A stretch of 64,000 nucleotides of DNA, taken from contig NZ_FMZH01000004.1 in the NCBI RefSeq assembly GCF_900101435.1, positions 250,615 to 314,614 of the forward strand. The letters are read 5' to 3'. The notes under the pieces were generated by a model. The model was not told where the DNA came from. It made no database searches and saw nothing but the letters and a program-made list of their open reading frames with translations. Made by a program: the position numbers and the translations under genes. Each line of letters starts with the position of its first letter. Position 1 is the stretch's first letter. The DNA is from Pedobacter soli. Lineage in GTDB: Bacteria > Bacteroidota > Bacteroidia > Sphingobacteriales > Sphingobacteriaceae. This document shows, piece by piece, positions 49,720 through 59,311 of the stretch.

Positions 49720-50772
49720 ATGAGCTTAGCACAGCGGATAAAAGAAATGCCACCAGCTTATTTTTCGATGGTCATGGCTACGGGAATTATCGGCATAGGC
49801 TTTTCTTTACATGGCTGGCCTTTGCTGGCTAAAGTTTTCCTGTTTTTTAATCTGGCAATTTTCTGCACATTAATTGTCGCGAACCTATACCGTTTGGTTC
49901 GGTTTTATGCAGACATTAAGGCCGATTTTCATAGTTACGAGCGTGGCCCTGGTTTTTTAACGATTATTGCCGCCTGTTGTATTGTTGGAAACCAGTTTGT
50001 GTTAGCTGGCTTTAATTCGGTTATTGCAATCGCTTTTCTGGTTTTTGCAGGCATAGTCTGGCTGTTTCTGGCTTACGGTTTGTTTTTTAGCCTTACCGTG
50101 GCCCACCATAAAAAAAGCTTAAAAGATGGAATAAACGGTGGTTGGTTGTTATTTGTAGTAACGTTGCAGGCCATATCGGGTTTAACCACCTTAATTGCTG
50201 GCGGAGATGAAAACCTGATTTTCATTTCACTCTGTTTTTTCTCGCTGGGCGCATTGTTCTATCTGTACATCATGTCGCTGATTATTTACCGGATGTCTTT
50301 CTTCGAGCTTCATGCGGCCGAGCTGGGTGCACCTTACTGGATTAACATGGGCGCCACTGCCATAACTGTACTGGCAGGTTGCATGCTGATGCATGTTGCA
50401 GGAACATTACCAATTATTGCTGCAATTATTCCTTTCTTAAAAGGTATTGTGGTACTTTTTTGGGCCGCAGGCACCTGGTGGATTCCCTTATTGCTTTTGC
50501 TCGGTATTTGGAAACACGTAATTAAAAAAGTTAAAGTTCCAATTACAGCCAAAGGTTACGATCCCAGCTTCTGGTCGTTCGTTTTTCCCATTGGTATGTA
50601 TTCGGTAAGCACTTTCAGGTTAAATGAAGTGCTGCACATTAGTTTCCTGCCTGTGGTTTCTACTTGTTTTTGCCTGTTTGCCGTAATTGCCTGGTGTGTG
50701 GTGATGATAGGTTTCTGGGCTAAACTATTTACCAGACCGAATTCTGATCGCGCTAAAACAAATGACAATTAA
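49720..50772 (+). CDS. TDT/SLAC1-TehA family transporter
   Basis: A 350-residue membrane protein with about ten hydrophobic segments. It belongs to the tellurite-resistance/dicarboxylate (TDT) family, whose members export tellurite, sulfite (Ssu1), C4-dicarboxylates or anions. The N-terminal P-P-A-Y-F-S-M-V-M-A-T-G-I is the family signature. It is 11 bp after the sulfite-oxidase-like gene; sulfite or another oxyanion is the likely substrate. Confidence 0.88.
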   Translation: MSLAQRIKEMPPAYFSMVMATGIIGIGFSLHGWPLLAKVFLFFNLAIFCTLIVANLYRLVRFYADIKADFHSYERGPGFLTIIAACCIVGNQFVLAGFNSVIAIAFLVFAGIVWLFLAYGLFFSLTVAHHKKSLKDGINGGWLLFVVTLQAISGLTTLIAGGDENLIFISLCFFSLGALFYLYIMSLIIYRMSFFELHAAELGAPYWINMGATAITVLAGCMLMHVAGTLPIIAAIIPFLKGIVVLFWAAGTWWIPLLLLLGIWKHVIKKVKVPITAKGYDPSFWSFVFPIGMYSVSTFRLNEVLHISFLPVVSTCFCLFAVIAWCVVMIGFWAKLFTRPNSDRAKTNDN

Positions 50773-50800
50773 AATGGGAAGATTTATCCCATTTTAATTG
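50766..50800. terminator. Bidirectional terminator between TDT and efflux operon
   Basis: CAATTAAAATGGGA (50766-50779) and TCCCATTTTAATTG (50787-50800) form a perfect 14-bp stem with a 7-nt loop. The stem includes the TDT stop codon and lies 10 bases from the stop of the convergent outer-membrane gene. Confidence 0.85.
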
Positions 50801-50810
50801 AACCATTTGG

Positions 50811-52223
50811 TTATTCTATTCCGCCACCCAGTGCCCGGTACAGATCAGTTAGGGCGCTAAGCTTTTCCTGTTTTATTGAAATGGCTTCCAGATCGTTTTG
50901 CAAGGCATTATTTTGTGCTGTAATAACCTCGAGATAGGTGGCCATGCCACTTTTATAAAGCAATAAGGCATCTTTATTAGCCCTGTTTAAAGAGGCAGAT
51001 TTAGCATCAATCAAAGCCAGCCTTTCGTCTGCATGTACCGATTGGCTCATGGCATCAGAAACTTCAGCAACAGCTGTTAACATGGTTTGTTTAAATGTTA
51101 TAACCGATTTTTGCTGTTCAAGGAGCGCAGTTTGATAAGCTGTTTTTAATTCTGCTTTCTGAAAAACAGGTTGAGCCAGGTTCGCAGCAAGAGTATTGAA
51201 TATTGAACCCGGAATATTAAACCAGTTTTTGATATTGAACGCATTTAATCCCGATTGTGCTGAAAGGCTTATTGCCGGATACATGGCTGCTTTGGCTAAT
51301 CTGGTTTTAGCATTTGCCGACCTTACCAGCAATTCGGCTGCTTTTAAATCAGGCCTGCGCGATAAAAGCATGGCCGGAACACCTGTTGCAAAAATGGCAT
51401 TCGGAGCCACACTGGCTAATGTACCCGAGCGTTTTACCGCATCGGGATATTCTCCACACAATATGCTAAGCGCATGCTCCTGCATCTCTATATTTTTTTG
51501 CACAAGTGGGACTAAAAGTTCAGCTGTTTTTTGCTGTGCTTTAACCTGCTCAACTGCCAGCGAGTTTACCTGCCCGACACGGTATTGCAGGTTTAGCATG
51601 CTAAGCGTACTGTCGCTTAATTGTACATTTCTTTTCGCTATGCGTAATTGCTCATCAAGGCCAATCAGGTTATAATAAGCCTTGGCAACCTGTGCTATAA
51701 TTTTGGTTTTTACTGCGGCAATATTTTCTTTTTGAGCCAGGTACTCTGCCATTGCACCACTTTTGCGCATCGCAGCCTTTCCCCAAATGTCGGCTTCCCA
51801 GGCCAATTGTAAATTGGCATTGTAATCATCGATATAACTGGTGCTTACAAACTGGCCTGAAAGTGAACCATTGAGTGAGTTTTTAGATTGAAAACTGCGG
51901 TTTGCACTTACTGCGAGGTTAAGTGTTGGCAATATAGATAGTTTGGCTTGTTTAAAAGCCAGATCAAGTTGTTCCATAGTTAACAAGGCAGTAGCCACTT
52001 CGCTGTTTTTATTAAGGGCGTTTTCAATAAGCAGATTGAGTTGGGGCTCCTTAAAAAAAGATTTCCACGGAAGCAGCACTGTATCGCCGGTTAAGCTAAT
52101 CTGATTCCGGTATTGCGCTGGCGTTGAAAGCGTTTGTCGGCTATATTTGCCACCTACGGCACATGATGCCAGTAAAGTAACAATAACCAGTGCAGGTATA
52201 AGATGTTTTAATGTTGTTTTCAT
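50811..52223 (-). CDS. Outer-membrane efflux lipoprotein (NodT/TolC family)
   Basis: A 470-residue lipoprotein (lipobox L-A-S-C, Cys21) with the two OEP repeats (about 60-245 and 270-465) forming the coiled-coil and beta-barrel of an efflux exit duct. The end of the barrel is marked by T-Y-L-E-V-I-T-A-Q-N-N-A-L near 430. It overlaps the RND gene by 4 bp (ATGA), as part of one tripartite pump. Confidence 0.95.
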   Translation of the reverse strand: MKTTLKHLIPALVIVTLLASCAVGGKYSRQTLSTPAQYRNQISLTGDTVLLPWKSFFKEPQLNLLIENALNKNSEVATALLTMEQLDLAFKQAKLSILPTLNLAVSANRSFQSKNSLNGSLSGQFVSTSYIDDYNANLQLAWEADIWGKAAMRKSGAMAEYLAQKENIAAVKTKIIAQVAKAYYNLIGLDEQLRIAKRNVQLSDSTLSMLNLQYRVGQVNSLAVEQVKAQQKTAELLVPLVQKNIEMQEHALSILCGEYPDAVKRSGTLASVAPNAIFATGVPAMLLSRRPDLKAAELLVRSANAKTRLAKAAMYPAISLSAQSGLNAFNIKNWFNIPGSIFNTLAANLAQPVFQKAELKTAYQTALLEQQKSVITFKQTMLTAVAEVSDAMSQSVHADERLALIDAKSASLNRANKDALLLYKSGMATYLEVITAQNNALQNDLEAISIKQEKLSALTDLYRALGGGIE

Positions 52224-55200
52224 GATACGATGTCTGCTTTTTGTATTTGAGTTTTGCGCGAAACTTTCTCCTGAAGGAACTGGAAGAGCATAAACAGCAT
52301 AGGGATGATGAATAATCCTAAAATTACCCCGCTAAACATACCGAATGCCGCACCAAAACTGATTGATTTATTTCCGGTAGCAGTTCCTCCGGTAGCAGTC
52401 ATCAGGGGAATCATTCCCGCGATAAAAGCTAATGAAGTCATGATAATCGGGCGCAATCTTTCTTTTGCACCTTCATAAGCAGCTTCAACTATAGAAAGGC
52501 CTGACTGACGGCGTTGTACTGCAAATTCGACGATTAAGATTGCATTTTTTGCCAGCAAACCAACCAGCATAATTAAACCAACCTGCACATAAATATTATT
52601 GTCTAAACCAGCCAGTTTTATACCGGCAAAAGCACCAATTACACCTGTTGGTATAGATAGTAATACCGCCAATGGCAACAGATAACTTTCATATTGGGCA
52701 GCCAGCAGGAAGTAGACAAACAATAAACACAGGCCAAATATCATTACGGTTTGGTTGCCTGATGCTTTTTCTTCCAAACTCAGTCCTGTCCATTCGTAGC
52801 TGTAATCGGATGGGAGCTTATTTAATACTTTCTCCAGTGTTTCCATAATCTGGCCATTACTGAAACCCGGGGCAGCACTTACGTTAATGGTAACGGCATT
52901 GTACAGGTTGTACCTGTTTACCGATTCCGGACCATACACTTTTTGTAAGGAAAGCAAAGCTTTTGCAGCAACCATTTCGCCCTGGTCATTCTTAACAAAT
53001 ATTTCGTTAAAAGCATCTTCATCTGTCCTGAAAATACCATCCGCTTTAATACTTACCCGGTAAAATTTTCCAAATCTCGAAAAATCTGCAGATTGATCGC
53101 CTGCAAAGTAAACCTGCACAGCATCCAGCAATCCGGCAATGCTAACACCCATTTGTTTGGCTTTATCTTCATCAACCTCAAGTTCCAGTTGCGGGTAATC
53201 GGCCCTGAATGTGGTGTAAGCATACTGAACACCCGGTTGCTGCATAATCTGACCGATTAATTTATCGGCCTGCGATTTTAAGGAAGCCATATTGCGGCCA
53301 AGTCTATCCTGCAGCACAATTTCTGCACCAGCGGTTGTTCCAAAACCTTCAACAGGAGGCATACGGAAGGCCATAACCTGTCCGTCTTTTACCGAGGCCA
53401 GCTTACCTGTAATAATTCCCATTACGGCATCAATATCCTTAACGGCACCACGGTTTTTAGGCGCTTTAAGCTTTACAAAACCCATGGCGTATGATGGACC
53501 TGCACTATTGCTCAGGATGTTAAAACCAGTAATATTGGTATTATTGTCAACAGCTTCTACCTCTTTTAACAGCTTGTCGATTTTAGCAACTGTGGCTGTT
53601 GTACGGTTTAACGCTGTTCCGGCAGGCATGCTTAAACTATATACAATAAAGCTATCATCTTCCATCGGTACAAAACTTTTAGGGGTCGTCATCATCATCC
53701 AGCCTGCAAGAGCGATAATTGCCAGGGTTAATCCGCCAGCAAACCACTTATATCTCGTCAGGAATTTTAAACCATCGGTGTACCGGTTTGTTAACCGGTT
53801 AAAAGCTGAATTGAAACCAGTAAAGAAGCGTTGCGAAAAATTTTGTTTTTGCTTTTTATGCTGGTCATGCCCATTATGATTGTTCTTTAAAAAAAGTGCA
53901 CAAAGGGCAGGGGTTAGCGTTAACGCGTTAACTGCCGAAATAATGATAGAAATGGCCAGCGTATAAGCAAATTGCTTGTAAAATATTCCGGCAGATCCGG
54001 TCATAAAGCCAATGGGAATAAATACTGCCGACATAACCAGGGTGATGGATATTACGGCACCCGTAATTTCGCTCATGGCCGAACGTGTGGCTTCGCGCCC
54101 GGTCATATCCGAACCCTCCATCTTTTTATGTACTGCCTCTACCACCACAATGGCATCATCTACAACAATACCTATGGCCAGCACCAGTGCAAAAAGGGTT
54201 AGAATATTAATGGTAAAGCCAAATACAAGCAGGAAGAAAAAAGTACCAATAATGGCCACCGGAACCGCAATGGCTGGTATAATGGTCGATCTACAGTCCT
54301 GAAGGAAAAGAAATACAACAATAAATACCAATATAAATGCTTCTATCAATGTCGATTTAACCTGACCTGTAGCTTCATCTAAACGTTCTTTGGTGCTCAT
54401 TAAGGTATAATATTTAATACCCGGAGGAAAAGATTTCGATAATCGCTCAAGCTCAGCCCTTACACCAATTTCTATTTCGTTGGCATTAGAACCGGTAGTT
54501 TGTAAAATGGCCAGTGTAACCGCGTTTTTTCCGTTCGATTTATTATCTCCACTGTAAGAAATGGAACCAAATTCTACCCTGGCTACTTCTTTTAAACGCA
54601 GTACATTGCCTTTTTGGTTTTTTATCACCATGTTTTCGTACTGTTCGGGCAGGTTTTTCTTGCCTTTGTAACGCATCACATATTCAAGTGCAGCGTCTGA
54701 TTCTTCTCCCAGTTTTCCTGGGGCTGCTTCTAAGCTCTGATCGGCAATTGCTGCTTTAATATCAGCCGGAACCAGGCCTGCATTCGCCATTTTCTGCGGA
54801 TTTAACCAAATTCTCATCGAATAATCTTTCGCTCCGAAAACCTGTGCCTGGCCTACACCTGGTACACGTTTAATTTGCGGAATAAGGTTAATGTTGGCAT
54901 AATTCTGCAAAAACAATTCATCATATTTTGCATGGTCTTCGCTATACAGGTTGAAGATCATAATCATGCTGTTTTGTTGCTTAGAAGTGGTAAGCCCCAT
55001 CCTGATTACTTCCTGAGGAAGCTTTGGCGTAGCCTGCTGTACCCTGTTTTGTACATTTACAGCGGCCTGATCAACATTTACACCTTGCTTAAAAATAATG
55101 CTTATGGAAAATGACCCATCGTTACTTGCAGTAGATTTGATATACTGCATGTCTTCTACACCGTTAATCTGTTCTTCTAAAGGTGTTACCACCGATCTGA

Positions 55201-55372
55201 TTACCGCTTCGCTATTGCCGCCAGGATAAGAGCCACTTACCGAAACCGTAGGAGGCGAAATATCCGGAAAACGGGTTACCGATAATCTGGTCAAACCAAT
55301 TATACCCAAAATAACGAGCACAATAGAGATTACGGTAGCCATTACTGGTCTATCGATTATATTCTTTAACAT
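52220..55372 (-). CDS. RND efflux transporter (AcrB/MexB-type, HAE1)
   Basis: A 1050-residue proton-driven pump with the two-fold repeat of six membrane segments and a large periplasmic loop each. Marks are the N-terminus F-x-x-R-P-V like block (I-D-R-P-V-M-A-T near 6-13), the proton-relay D-D in V-L-A-I-G-I-V-V-D-D-A-I-V-V-V-E near 397-412, and G-x-x-x-K-N-A-I-L-I-V-E near 940. It is of the hydrophobe/drug type (HAE1), not heavy-metal. Membrane fusion and outer-membrane partners flank it. Confidence 0.97.
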   Translation of the reverse strand: MLKNIIDRPVMATVISIVLVILGIIGLTRLSVTRFPDISPPTVSVSGSYPGGNSEAVIRSVVTPLEEQINGVEDMQYIKSTASNDGSFSISIIFKQGVNVDQAAVNVQNRVQQATPKLPQEVIRMGLTTSKQQNSMIMIFNLYSEDHAKYDELFLQNYANINLIPQIKRVPGVGQAQVFGAKDYSMRIWLNPQKMANAGLVPADIKAAIADQSLEAAPGKLGEESDAALEYVMRYKGKKNLPEQYENMVIKNQKGNVLRLKEVARVEFGSISYSGDNKSNGKNAVTLAILQTTGSNANEIEIGVRAELERLSKSFPPGIKYYTLMSTKERLDEATGQVKSTLIEAFILVFIVVFLFLQDCRSTIIPAIAVPVAIIGTFFFLLVFGFTINILTLFALVLAIGIVVDDAIVVVEAVHKKMEGSDMTGREATRSAMSEITGAVISITLVMSAVFIPIGFMTGSAGIFYKQFAYTLAISIIISAVNALTLTPALCALFLKNNHNGHDQHKKQKQNFSQRFFTGFNSAFNRLTNRYTDGLKFLTRYKWFAGGLTLAIIALAGWMMMTTPKSFVPMEDDSFIVYSLSMPAGTALNRTTATVAKIDKLLKEVEAVDNNTNITGFNILSNSAGPSYAMGFVKLKAPKNRGAVKDIDAVMGIITGKLASVKDGQVMAFRMPPVEGFGTTAGAEIVLQDRLGRNMASLKSQADKLIGQIMQQPGVQYAYTTFRADYPQLELEVDEDKAKQMGVSIAGLLDAVQVYFAGDQSADFSRFGKFYRVSIKADGIFRTDEDAFNEIFVKNDQGEMVAAKALLSLQKVYGPESVNRYNLYNAVTINVSAAPGFSNGQIMETLEKVLNKLPSDYSYEWTGLSLEEKASGNQTVMIFGLCLLFVYFLLAAQYESYLLPLAVLLSIPTGVIGAFAGIKLAGLDNNIYVQVGLIMLVGLLAKNAILIVEFAVQRRQSGLSIVEAAYEGAKERLRPIIMTSLAFIAGMIPLMTATGGTATGNKSISFGAAFGMFSGVILGLFIIPMLFMLFQFLQEKVSRKTQIQKADIVS

Positions 55373-55410
55373 AAAATAAATTCTAAAATTTAATATTGGA
55401 TATGATTGCG

Positions 55411-56547
55411 CTAGGGCCTGGCAACTTTTGGCTTAACAACCATTCCCTGCGCCAGGATTTCGATATTGTTTGTTGCAATCCGATCGCCCGATTTTAGTCC
55501 GCTTTTAACCAGGTAATTTTGACCTGATTTGCCGGCAATTTCCATGGGCTGCATGTTCACTTTATTGCTATCGCCGAGGGTGTATACAAAAAACTTATCC
55601 TGTATATCTTTAACACTGGCCATTGGGATAGTCATAACCGAGCTGAGTGCGGTATTAATTACTACGCGTACCGAGCCACCTGAGCGTAGAAATTTATCTG
55701 GATTAGGGAAAATAGCTTTCATAGAAATGGTTCCGGTCGTTCTGTCGATATTTCCACTTGCGGTTTCTAATTTTCCTTTTATCCCATATAAAGTTCCATC
55801 AGAAAGAATAAGGTCAACCCCGGTTATTTTTTCGCTATTGCTTTTACCCGCTTTAAGTATGCGCAGATAATCGGCATCGCTCATGGCAAAATAAACATAT
55901 ACTTCATCGATTTCAGAAAGCGTTGTCATTGGATTTGTATCAGCAGGGGTCACCAAATTACCAATCCGGTTAGGAATACGGCCAATATAACCGCTAACAG
56001 GTGCTTTTATTACCGAAAAATCGGCATTAATTTGAGCAGCTTTAAGGGCTGCCTTAGCCTGCGCAACAGCGGCTACAGTGGCTTTAAAGTTCGATTCGGC
56101 AGTTTGCAGCTGTATATCGGTAACTACTTTGCCTGCTACTAAAGGTTTTGTTTTTTCAACCTCTAGTTTTGCCGTCGCCTGATTGGCCAGAGCCGCACTC
56201 AAAGCAGCCTCGCTATTGCTTATTTGTGCATTTAGTGCATCACCTTTAATGCGGAAAAGCGTTTGTCCGCTTTTAACGTAATCGCCTTCTTTTACATATA
56301 TAGCAGCCAGATACCCTGTAGCCTGTGCTTTAATGTCAACATTTACTTTGCCTTCAATAGTACCGGGATATTTTTTTTCTATACCCGCATTTCCTGTACT
56401 TAAAGTAATAAATTCTACTTCGGGGCTGGCTTCCTGTTGCATTACATTATCGTTTGCGCTAGTGCCACAGGCGGCCACTAAAGCAATGGTGCTTATTGCT
56501 AAAATGTTGTACAGGCTAGCTTTTATTTGCTTATAAGTTATTGCCAT
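55411..56547 (-). CDS. Membrane fusion protein of RND efflux pump (AcrA/MexA-type lipoprotein)
   Basis: A 378-residue lipoprotein (V-A-A-C, Cys27) that links the RND pump to the outer-membrane channel. It has the biotinyl-lipoyl halves around A-T-G-Y-L-A-A-I-Y-V-K-E-G-D near 76-89 and I-K-A-P-V-S-G-Y-I-G-R near 181-191, with a helical hairpin between. The beta-barrel and membrane-proximal domains follow. It lies 38 bp upstream of the RND gene and is the first gene of the pump operon. Confidence 0.96.
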   Translation of the reverse strand: MAITYKQIKASLYNILAISTIALVAACGTSANDNVMQQEASPEVEFITLSTGNAGIEKKYPGTIEGKVNVDIKAQATGYLAAIYVKEGDYVKSGQTLFRIKGDALNAQISNSEAALSAALANQATAKLEVEKTKPLVAGKVVTDIQLQTAESNFKATVAAVAQAKAALKAAQINADFSVIKAPVSGYIGRIPNRIGNLVTPADTNPMTTLSEIDEVYVYFAMSDADYLRILKAGKSNSEKITGVDLILSDGTLYGIKGKLETASGNIDRTTGTISMKAIFPNPDKFLRSGGSVRVVINTALSSVMTIPMASVKDIQDKFFVYTLGDSNKVNMQPMEIAGKSGQNYLVKSGLKSGDRIATNNIEILAQGMVVKPKVARP

Positions 56548-56747
56548 TCTTTTTTAAGATTTGATTATATGGCAAAAAGACAAAGAAATTAAACGCGCGA
56601 GGCTGAATAATTGACCGAAACGGAAGAATTTGCTGCTGAATCGTAGGAAACAATGGCTGAAACTATGCGGCAGGATCGGGCAATTGGCTAATAGTACGAA
56701 GCGCGGTTTTTGGTTAAAAGAAAGTCCTTTGTGTGGTTATTCTTTAA

Positions 56748-57503
56748 TTAATAATCCATCCAGTTTCTAAATTGCTGCGCCTTTTCGCGGCTAACAATTA
56801 CCTCGGCTTCCGGATTGTGCTTTAGCTTAATTTTTAGTTTGCCATTAAAATAATTGTGGATGTTTTGTACCGCATCAATGTTGATGATAAACTGGCGGTT
56901 AGCCCTGAAAAATTGTTTAGGATCGAGCTGTTGTTCCAGCTCTTCCAGAGTTTGGCCCAGGTTTTCTTCAGTAGAATTATTCAAAAACGCCCTTGTAATT
57001 TTTAATTCAACATAAAAATAAGCAACCTCATTTACCAAAAGCGTTTTAAAACCATCACGATAGGGAAGAAGAAAACGACTTCTATAAGCCTTGCGATCTA
57101 AATGGTTAAGCAGATTTTGAACTGCAATCATCGGGTCTGGTAAATTTCGCTCCTCCACTTTCTCAATAGCCAATGCCAGTTCATCCTGATCAATCGGTTT
57201 CAGAATGTAATCGACACTGTTGAATTTAAATGCCCTCACCGCATATTCATCATAGGCCGTGGTGAAAATAATCGGACATTTAAGATTAGTTTGCTCTAAA
57301 ATTTCAAAACTCAAGCCGTCTGATAGTCGGATATCCATCATAATCAGGTCTGGACAATCATTTTTTAATAACCAGGCCATACTTTCAGATACGCTCCCCA
57401 ATACGTCCAAAATAGCAATATCTGGACGTACAATGCCAATCAATCTTTTTAAACGATCGGCATTTGGTTTTTCATCTTCAACGATTAGAATATTTTTAAT
57501 CAT
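56748..57503 (-). CDS. LytTR family response regulator upstream of the efflux operon
   Basis: A 251-residue regulator with a receiver domain (about 3-120: E-D-E at 8-10, phospho-acceptor D in L-I-M-M-D-I-R-L, and Y-I-L-K-P-I with the conserved Lys) and a LytTR domain (about 145-245: F-F-R-A-N-R-Q-F-I-I-N-I and V-I-V-S-R-E-K-A). It overlaps its kinase gene by 4 bp and lies 200 bp before the membrane fusion gene, so it is probably its regulator. Confidence 0.95.
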   Translation of the reverse strand: MIKNILIVEDEKPNADRLKRLIGIVRPDIAILDVLGSVSESMAWLLKNDCPDLIMMDIRLSDGLSFEILEQTNLKCPIIFTTAYDEYAVRAFKFNSVDYILKPIDQDELALAIEKVEERNLPDPMIAVQNLLNHLDRKAYRSRFLLPYRDGFKTLLVNEVAYFYVELKITRAFLNNSTEENLGQTLEELEQQLDPKQFFRANRQFIINIDAVQNIHNYFNGKLKIKLKHNPEAEVIVSREKAQQFRNWMDY

Positions 57504-58594
57504 AATTTAATAAGTGGAACAATTACCGTAAACTGCTGCGAATCTTGTACAATTGTGGGTAAGGCTTTCCCCAGTAACCGATATCTCTTTTTAATATTAT
57601 CCAGACCAATACCCGCTGAAACTGGTTTCCTGTCCAGTGCTTTAATTCCATTACTAACCGTTAATTCTTCAGAATCGGTACCTTTTATTGAAATTTTTAA
57701 AGGGTCGTCTTTCAGTAATTTATTGTGTTTTAACGCATTTTCAATCAGCAGCTGTAAAGTTAATGGTGGTATACGCAGGTGGTTCAATGCCGGATCAATT
57801 TCAATATTAAACTGAACACCTGTGCCAGCTCTTTGCTGTAGCAGGAAAATATAGGCATGGATGAATTTAATCTCGTCGGCCAGGCTAATAAGATCTTTTT
57901 TGGCATTGAGTAAGAGGTAGCGATACACTTTGGAGAAGTTTTCGGCATATTCATAACCCAGTTGCTGGTCTTCAAGTATCAATTCGGAAAGTACGCTCAG
58001 GTTATTAAAAACAAAATGAGGGTCGATTTGCAGTTTCAAGGCCAGTAGTTCGGCTTCGGCAGCAGCTTGTTCGTGCTGTGCTGCTTTTACTTTATTTTCA
58101 AGTGCTTCCATCGCCGAACTTTTCCAGTTCATGATCAGGAAATTGCCTGTATTGATTCCGCTAATCATTAATCCAATGAGTATGCTTACCACAATAAACT
58201 GGGCAAAATCAGTGAGGTCTTGCGGAGACATTTCCCTTTTCTCTTCACCACTTAAGGCAATATGGATTAAAACCTGAAAAAAAATAAGAATCAGTACCAA
58301 TATAATATTGGCAATGGTTTCTATCGAAAGTCGTTTAAGCGGAGCCTGGGTCCAGGGAAAGCGTTTATTTAGCAGCTTATGCATAAAAATGCTCGATTCT
58401 GACATAATCACACAGAATAAGAAGGTGATAGTCATTTCGCCCAGAATTTCATAGTATGATGAATTGATATATTCTACCCACCACCTCGAATAGGGATTGA
58501 GTACATAAGATACCAGGTAAAACATAATAAAAGCAAAAATCACGATCATGATTCGTTTGCCTTTATTACTAAAATAGATGTCAATTATCTTCAT
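57500..58594 (-). CDS. LytS-type sensor histidine kinase
   Basis: A 364-residue kinase with four membrane segments in the first 155 residues, a coiled-coil (about 158-190) and the His_kinase domain with phospho-acceptor in L-Q-I-D-P-H-F-V-F-N-N-L, then an HATPase with L-L-I-E-N-A-L-K-H-N and G-I-G-L-D-N-I-K-K-R-Y. It pairs with the LytTR regulator 4 bp downstream (ATGA overlap). The signal is unknown but efflux-pump control is likely. Confidence 0.94.
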   Translation of the reverse strand: MKIIDIYFSNKGKRIMIVIFAFIMFYLVSYVLNPYSRWWVEYINSSYYEILGEMTITFLFCVIMSESSIFMHKLLNKRFPWTQAPLKRLSIETIANIILVLILIFFQVLIHIALSGEEKREMSPQDLTDFAQFIVVSILIGLMISGINTGNFLIMNWKSSAMEALENKVKAAQHEQAAAEAELLALKLQIDPHFVFNNLSVLSELILEDQQLGYEYAENFSKVYRYLLLNAKKDLISLADEIKFIHAYIFLLQQRAGTGVQFNIEIDPALNHLRIPPLTLQLLIENALKHNKLLKDDPLKISIKGTDSEELTVSNGIKALDRKPVSAGIGLDNIKKRYRLLGKALPTIVQDSQQFTVIVPLIKL

Positions 58595-58808
58595 AATGAT
58601 GCCGATATCAGTTCATTACCACAACTGATAATTGCAGGATACCTCAATTACCGATTGGCAAATCATTTATCTGAATCCAAATTTCGTTTTTTTTGGCTGA
58701 TATCTGCTTTTTTTTCTGCTCTGGTGGTTTTCTTTACCGCTGAAGCGTAGATATAGCTTACTGAGGCAGATTGCTCCATGTTGCTTATAAAAAGATAATG
58801 GCAATGAT

Positions 58809-59177
58809 CTAACAACCCGCAGTTTGTGTTACATACCGGCTTACCAGTTTGGTTAGCTGCGCTATATCAAAAGGTTTGCGTAAATAGGTGTCGAAACCCA
58901 TTTTACGGTAAGTCAAATCTATATCCGGATTACAGCTTGTGGCAATAAGGCCGGTTTGAGGACATAAAACGCTGATTAATCTACATAATCTGGCCGGCCG
59001 GAGCAAGTCTTGAAAACAATCCATTATTACCAAATCTGGTGTATAGCTTACCACCGCAGTAGTTAAATCGCTATCCCAGTAAGGAAGATTTTTTACCTGA
59101 CAGCCCTCTTCGGTTAATATCAGACTAATAATTTCGAAAATAGCCACGTCGGGCTCATATAGAAATATCTTTTTCAT
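58809..59177 (-). CDS. Stand-alone receiver-domain protein
   Basis: A 122-residue protein consisting only of a REC domain: acidic residues near E8-D10, phospho-acceptor D in V-I-M-D-C-F-Q-D, and the conserved Lys in L-R-K-P-F-D. It has five cysteines, unusual for the family. A phosphorelay intermediate or competitor role is possible. It has a good Shine-Dalgarno (GGAGGA) 6 bases before its ATG, uncommon in Bacteroidota, which fixes the start. It lies 214 bp upstream of the LytS gene on the same strand. Confidence 0.85.
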   Translation of the reverse strand: MKKIFLYEPDVAIFEIISLILTEEGCQVKNLPYWDSDLTTAVVSYTPDLVIMDCFQDLLRPARLCRLISVLCPQTGLIATSCNPDIDLTYRKMGFDTYLRKPFDIAQLTKLVSRYVTQTAGC

Positions 59178-59183
59178 GCGTAG

Positions 59184-59214
59184 TCCTCCGAAAAAGATAA
59201 ATCCTCCGCCTCCG
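59184..59214 (-). promoter_or_regulatory. Triple CGGAGG leader motifs with Shine-Dalgarno
   Basis: Read on the minus strand, CGGAGG occurs at 59214-59209, 59208-59203 and 59190-59185. The last (GGAGGA, 59189-59184) is a proper Shine-Dalgarno for the receiver-protein ATG at 59177. The other two lie in tandem 13 bases further up. Confidence 0.6.
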
Positions 59215-59311
59215 GGGGGAATATTTTAAGGATATTACAATATAGTCAAAATTAATTTACAAAACGAATTTATGGGGTATTATAAGTGTTACTGTTGAAG
59301 CTTTGATATGC

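Noticed and set aside
51196-51675. 159-codon open frame antisense to the outer-membrane efflux gene
   Set aside because: Shadow frame; the opposite strand carries clear OEP family motifs.
53292-53879. 195-codon open frame on the + strand inside the RND pump gene
   Set aside because: Antisense shadow of a well-conserved RND domain, with low-complexity composition and no start context.
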